Assembly: GCA_947396885.1 (NCBI GenBank) | Contig: OX377202.1 | Coordinates: 61,096,034 to 61,160,033, forward strand | Direction: 5' to 3' | DNA length: 64,000 nt | Origin: Heligmosomoides polygyrus polygyrus | Lineage: Eukaryota > Nematoda > Chromadorea > Rhabditida > Heligmosomidae | Shown here: piece by piece, positions 62,322 through 64,000 of the stretch | Position numbering within the stretch: the first letter of the stretch is position 1 | How the letters are laid out: each line of letters starts with the position of its first letter | Program-made: the position numbers and the translations under genes | Notes under the pieces: model-generated | What the model was told of the DNA's origin: nothing | Database searches by the model: none | What the model saw: the letters and a program-made list of their open reading frames with translations, nothing else

Positions 62322-62640
62322 AGGTTCCAAGTTCGGATTTCTTGCTCAGGCCAACCAAAAATCAATCCGTCCGGGGTCCATGAATTGGTACCAGGCATTT
62401 CTGGGAAGGATAAAGTGCTGACTTGTTCATCGGTTGGCCACCGCAAGCTTTTCTCTTTTTTCTTCGGCTGGCCAAGCAAGCTTTTCTCTTTTTTCTTCTG
62501 CTGGCCACCGCATTGTATGACCAAAATCGCCCTCAAATCGCCTACGTGACACCCCGTCGGAGTTTAGAAAGCACGGCGTATCCCAAAAGGAATTGAGAAG
62601 TGCCGTTCTTTCGTTTTATCGTTTATCCTTTTTATATATC
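62322..62640 (+). mobile_element. SINE family 1, copy d
   Basis: Shares GGCCAACCAAAAATCAATCC, ATGAATTGGTACCAGGCATT and CTGACTTGTTCATCGG with 1555-1865. It contains an internal duplication (AAGCTTTTCTCTTTTTTCTTC twice). Confidence 0.75.
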
Positions 62641-62839
62641 AAGCAAACGAATAGGGTCGTATGGACTACTGAGCCACTTTGGCACGGGACAGAGGTGTCA
62701 CATTGGATGCTTGTGACCTTTACTAGCATTGATATCTTTCTAAACACAAATCCCAATTCCTCTAAAGCACATTACAACATAACCAGAGCTGCCTCACAAA
62801 CACAAATGCAAGGACAAAGGAAAAAAAACAGTGTTAATC

Positions 62840-63480
62840 AGATCCATAAAGGGTGCGCCAAGCAATCCGATTCTACGGGATATCGTAGATGCAATTTGGT
62901 ATTTGGCCTAAGCAATGACTTGCTTGGCCAGCCGATGGAATAGTTAGTGATTTTCCTTTCCGGAAAAGTTTGATACCCATCCTTCGACCCCGAAGGGATG
63001 AAAGGCTTAGTTGGTAATGCGGTAAATCCCACCTAGAATTGTCCCACTGTCTGATTATCCATCTATTTGATTTCGCCGAGCTAATGCGGTTCAAGAACCA
63101 CATGACAACTCATTCGATACTGTAGATTTCTTCTCATCTTAAGAGATGACTGTTGAAGCAGGAAATCGTGCGAATATGTTAGCCGGTAGATAGGCTTTGT
63201 AACAAATAGCTAACATCCATCCATCAGCCAATAAAAAGTAAAGGGTAAAGGATAATCCCTTTTTTTACTCAATCCCTGTTAGGATGCGCCACGCATTCTA
63301 CTCCACGGAATGCCGTAGAAGCGATGTGAATACGTATTTTGCCTTTACAATGACTTTCTTAGCGAAGCTAAGCGACTAGTCGATGCTTTTCCTTTTCAAA
63401 AAATTAAAAACCCACGGAGCTCGAAGGAATGGAGGGCTTAGTTGGCTTAGCGAGAAATCCCAACCAGTACAATATCGCCC
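62840..63480 (-). mobile_element. Two inverted SINE family 1 copies
   Basis: 62840-63030 (GGTGCGCCAAGCAATCCGAT; GGGATGAAAGGCTTAGTTGG) and 63240-63480 (GGATGCGCCACGCATTCTAC; GGAATGGAGGGCTTAGTTGG; GAGAAATCCC) are reverse complements of SINE family 1, about 400 bp apart. Confidence 0.7.
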
Positions 63481-64000
63481 GCGTCGTGCTCTCAAAAAGG
63501 CGGTTTGCTATGGAAAAATCCGTCGCAAACCATCGCATGCTCATAACTCCTTTTATTTTAAGCTGTTCGAGAAACCGTAAGCACCGTTCGACTTGTCTCC
63601 ACGAGATCCACATAAACATATATAAAACTTTTCCAGACCACCGCGTTTTCGCCGTGGGTGGCCTAAAAAACAACTGCAGCAGGCTTTTGCGATTAGAGCA
63701 TCTTATTTTCCAGACCTGCATGCGACGTGCAGTGTTTTCGGAGTATCTCAGGCATGGCATACGTTGTAGTTCTCTGTCATTCCTGGAATGCTCCGAGAGT
63801 GCGTTGTGCACAATGCGCATACGATCGAACCTATCAATCGAATGGTCGGAAGCATGTCTACTGGGTTTCTATCTTCGCTTAATGGAAAATGTAGAGCCTT
63901 CAAGGCTATCTTGCACCGTTTGGAGAATTTTATAAGAAAATTACGGCCGTCCTATGTATGCTTTACTCCAGTCAGTCCAAAGAGCCTTTGGAGTGCGCCG

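Noticed and set aside
63429..63935. 168-aa plus-strand ORF near the right end
   Set aside because: Its first part is the inverse of a SINE copy and the rest has no recognisable motif or conservation clue. It is not supported as a gene or as a further SCAP exon.
1..64000. CRISPR array, bacterial operon, prophage or rRNA genes
   Set aside because: Genes are intron-split and of animal families. The only regular short-repeat array is a contiguous 41-bp minisatellite without spacers.

Overview
This is eukaryotic DNA, almost certainly from a clade V nematode with a repeat-swollen genome (strongylid or hookworm type; species not determined). All four protein-coding genes I could support lie on the plus strand, are split by GT-AG introns, and were rebuilt by hand from exon-by-exon homology and reading phase: (1) the last nine coding exons of an OPA1/eat-3 mitochondrial dynamin (2602-4898); (2) a complete WBP2-like gene (5168-6130); (3) a complete eif-3.F gene (eIF3 subunit F, 6470-16873); (4) the first 21 modelled exons of SCAP (scp-1, SREBP cleavage-activating protein), from 18593 to at least 58444 and running off the right edge. 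From memory, C. elegans carries eat-3, eif-3.F and scp-1 as neighbours on cosmid D2013, so the block looks like conserved microsynteny. The first three genes sit very close together (270 and 339 bp between stop and next start), as in a nematode operon.

The coding exons add up to only about 5 kb. Most of the rest is introns packed with mobile DNA: eif-3.F intron 2 (8.8 kb) and SCAP introns of 16.3, 3.9, 7.5 and 7.7 kb. Many of these elements are long palindromes (foldback elements) from several families, often nested. The eif-3.F intron holds a foldback whose left arm was hit by an internally deleted LTR retrotransposon and by a tRNA-derived SINE, while its right arm keeps the empty site for both. 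The 16.3-kb SCAP intron holds a 5.1-kb element with terminal inverted repeats carrying a homogeneous 15-unit 41-bp array, a hairpin-plus-minisatellite foldback with an RTE retrotransposon beside or inside it, LINE fragments and Helitron-like ends. The 7.5-kb and 7.7-kb introns hold two sister copies of a foldback family that carries an acidic protein-coding fragment, two palindromes of another family, and two Tc1/mariner elements, one of which has become an inverted dimer.

The right end (58.4-64 kb) shows further SINE copies, one of them split by a chimeric LINE insertion with a 17-bp target duplication, a third hairpin-plus-minisatellite copy, and no exon I can identify. Nothing bacterial, no CRISPR and no functional rRNA or tRNA gene was seen. 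The most unusual theme is repeated conversion of unrelated mobile elements into long palindromes, together with a 41-bp minisatellite family that recurs beside a conserved hairpin module. All calls come from reading the sequence by eye; family names and protein homologies are from memory and were not searched.
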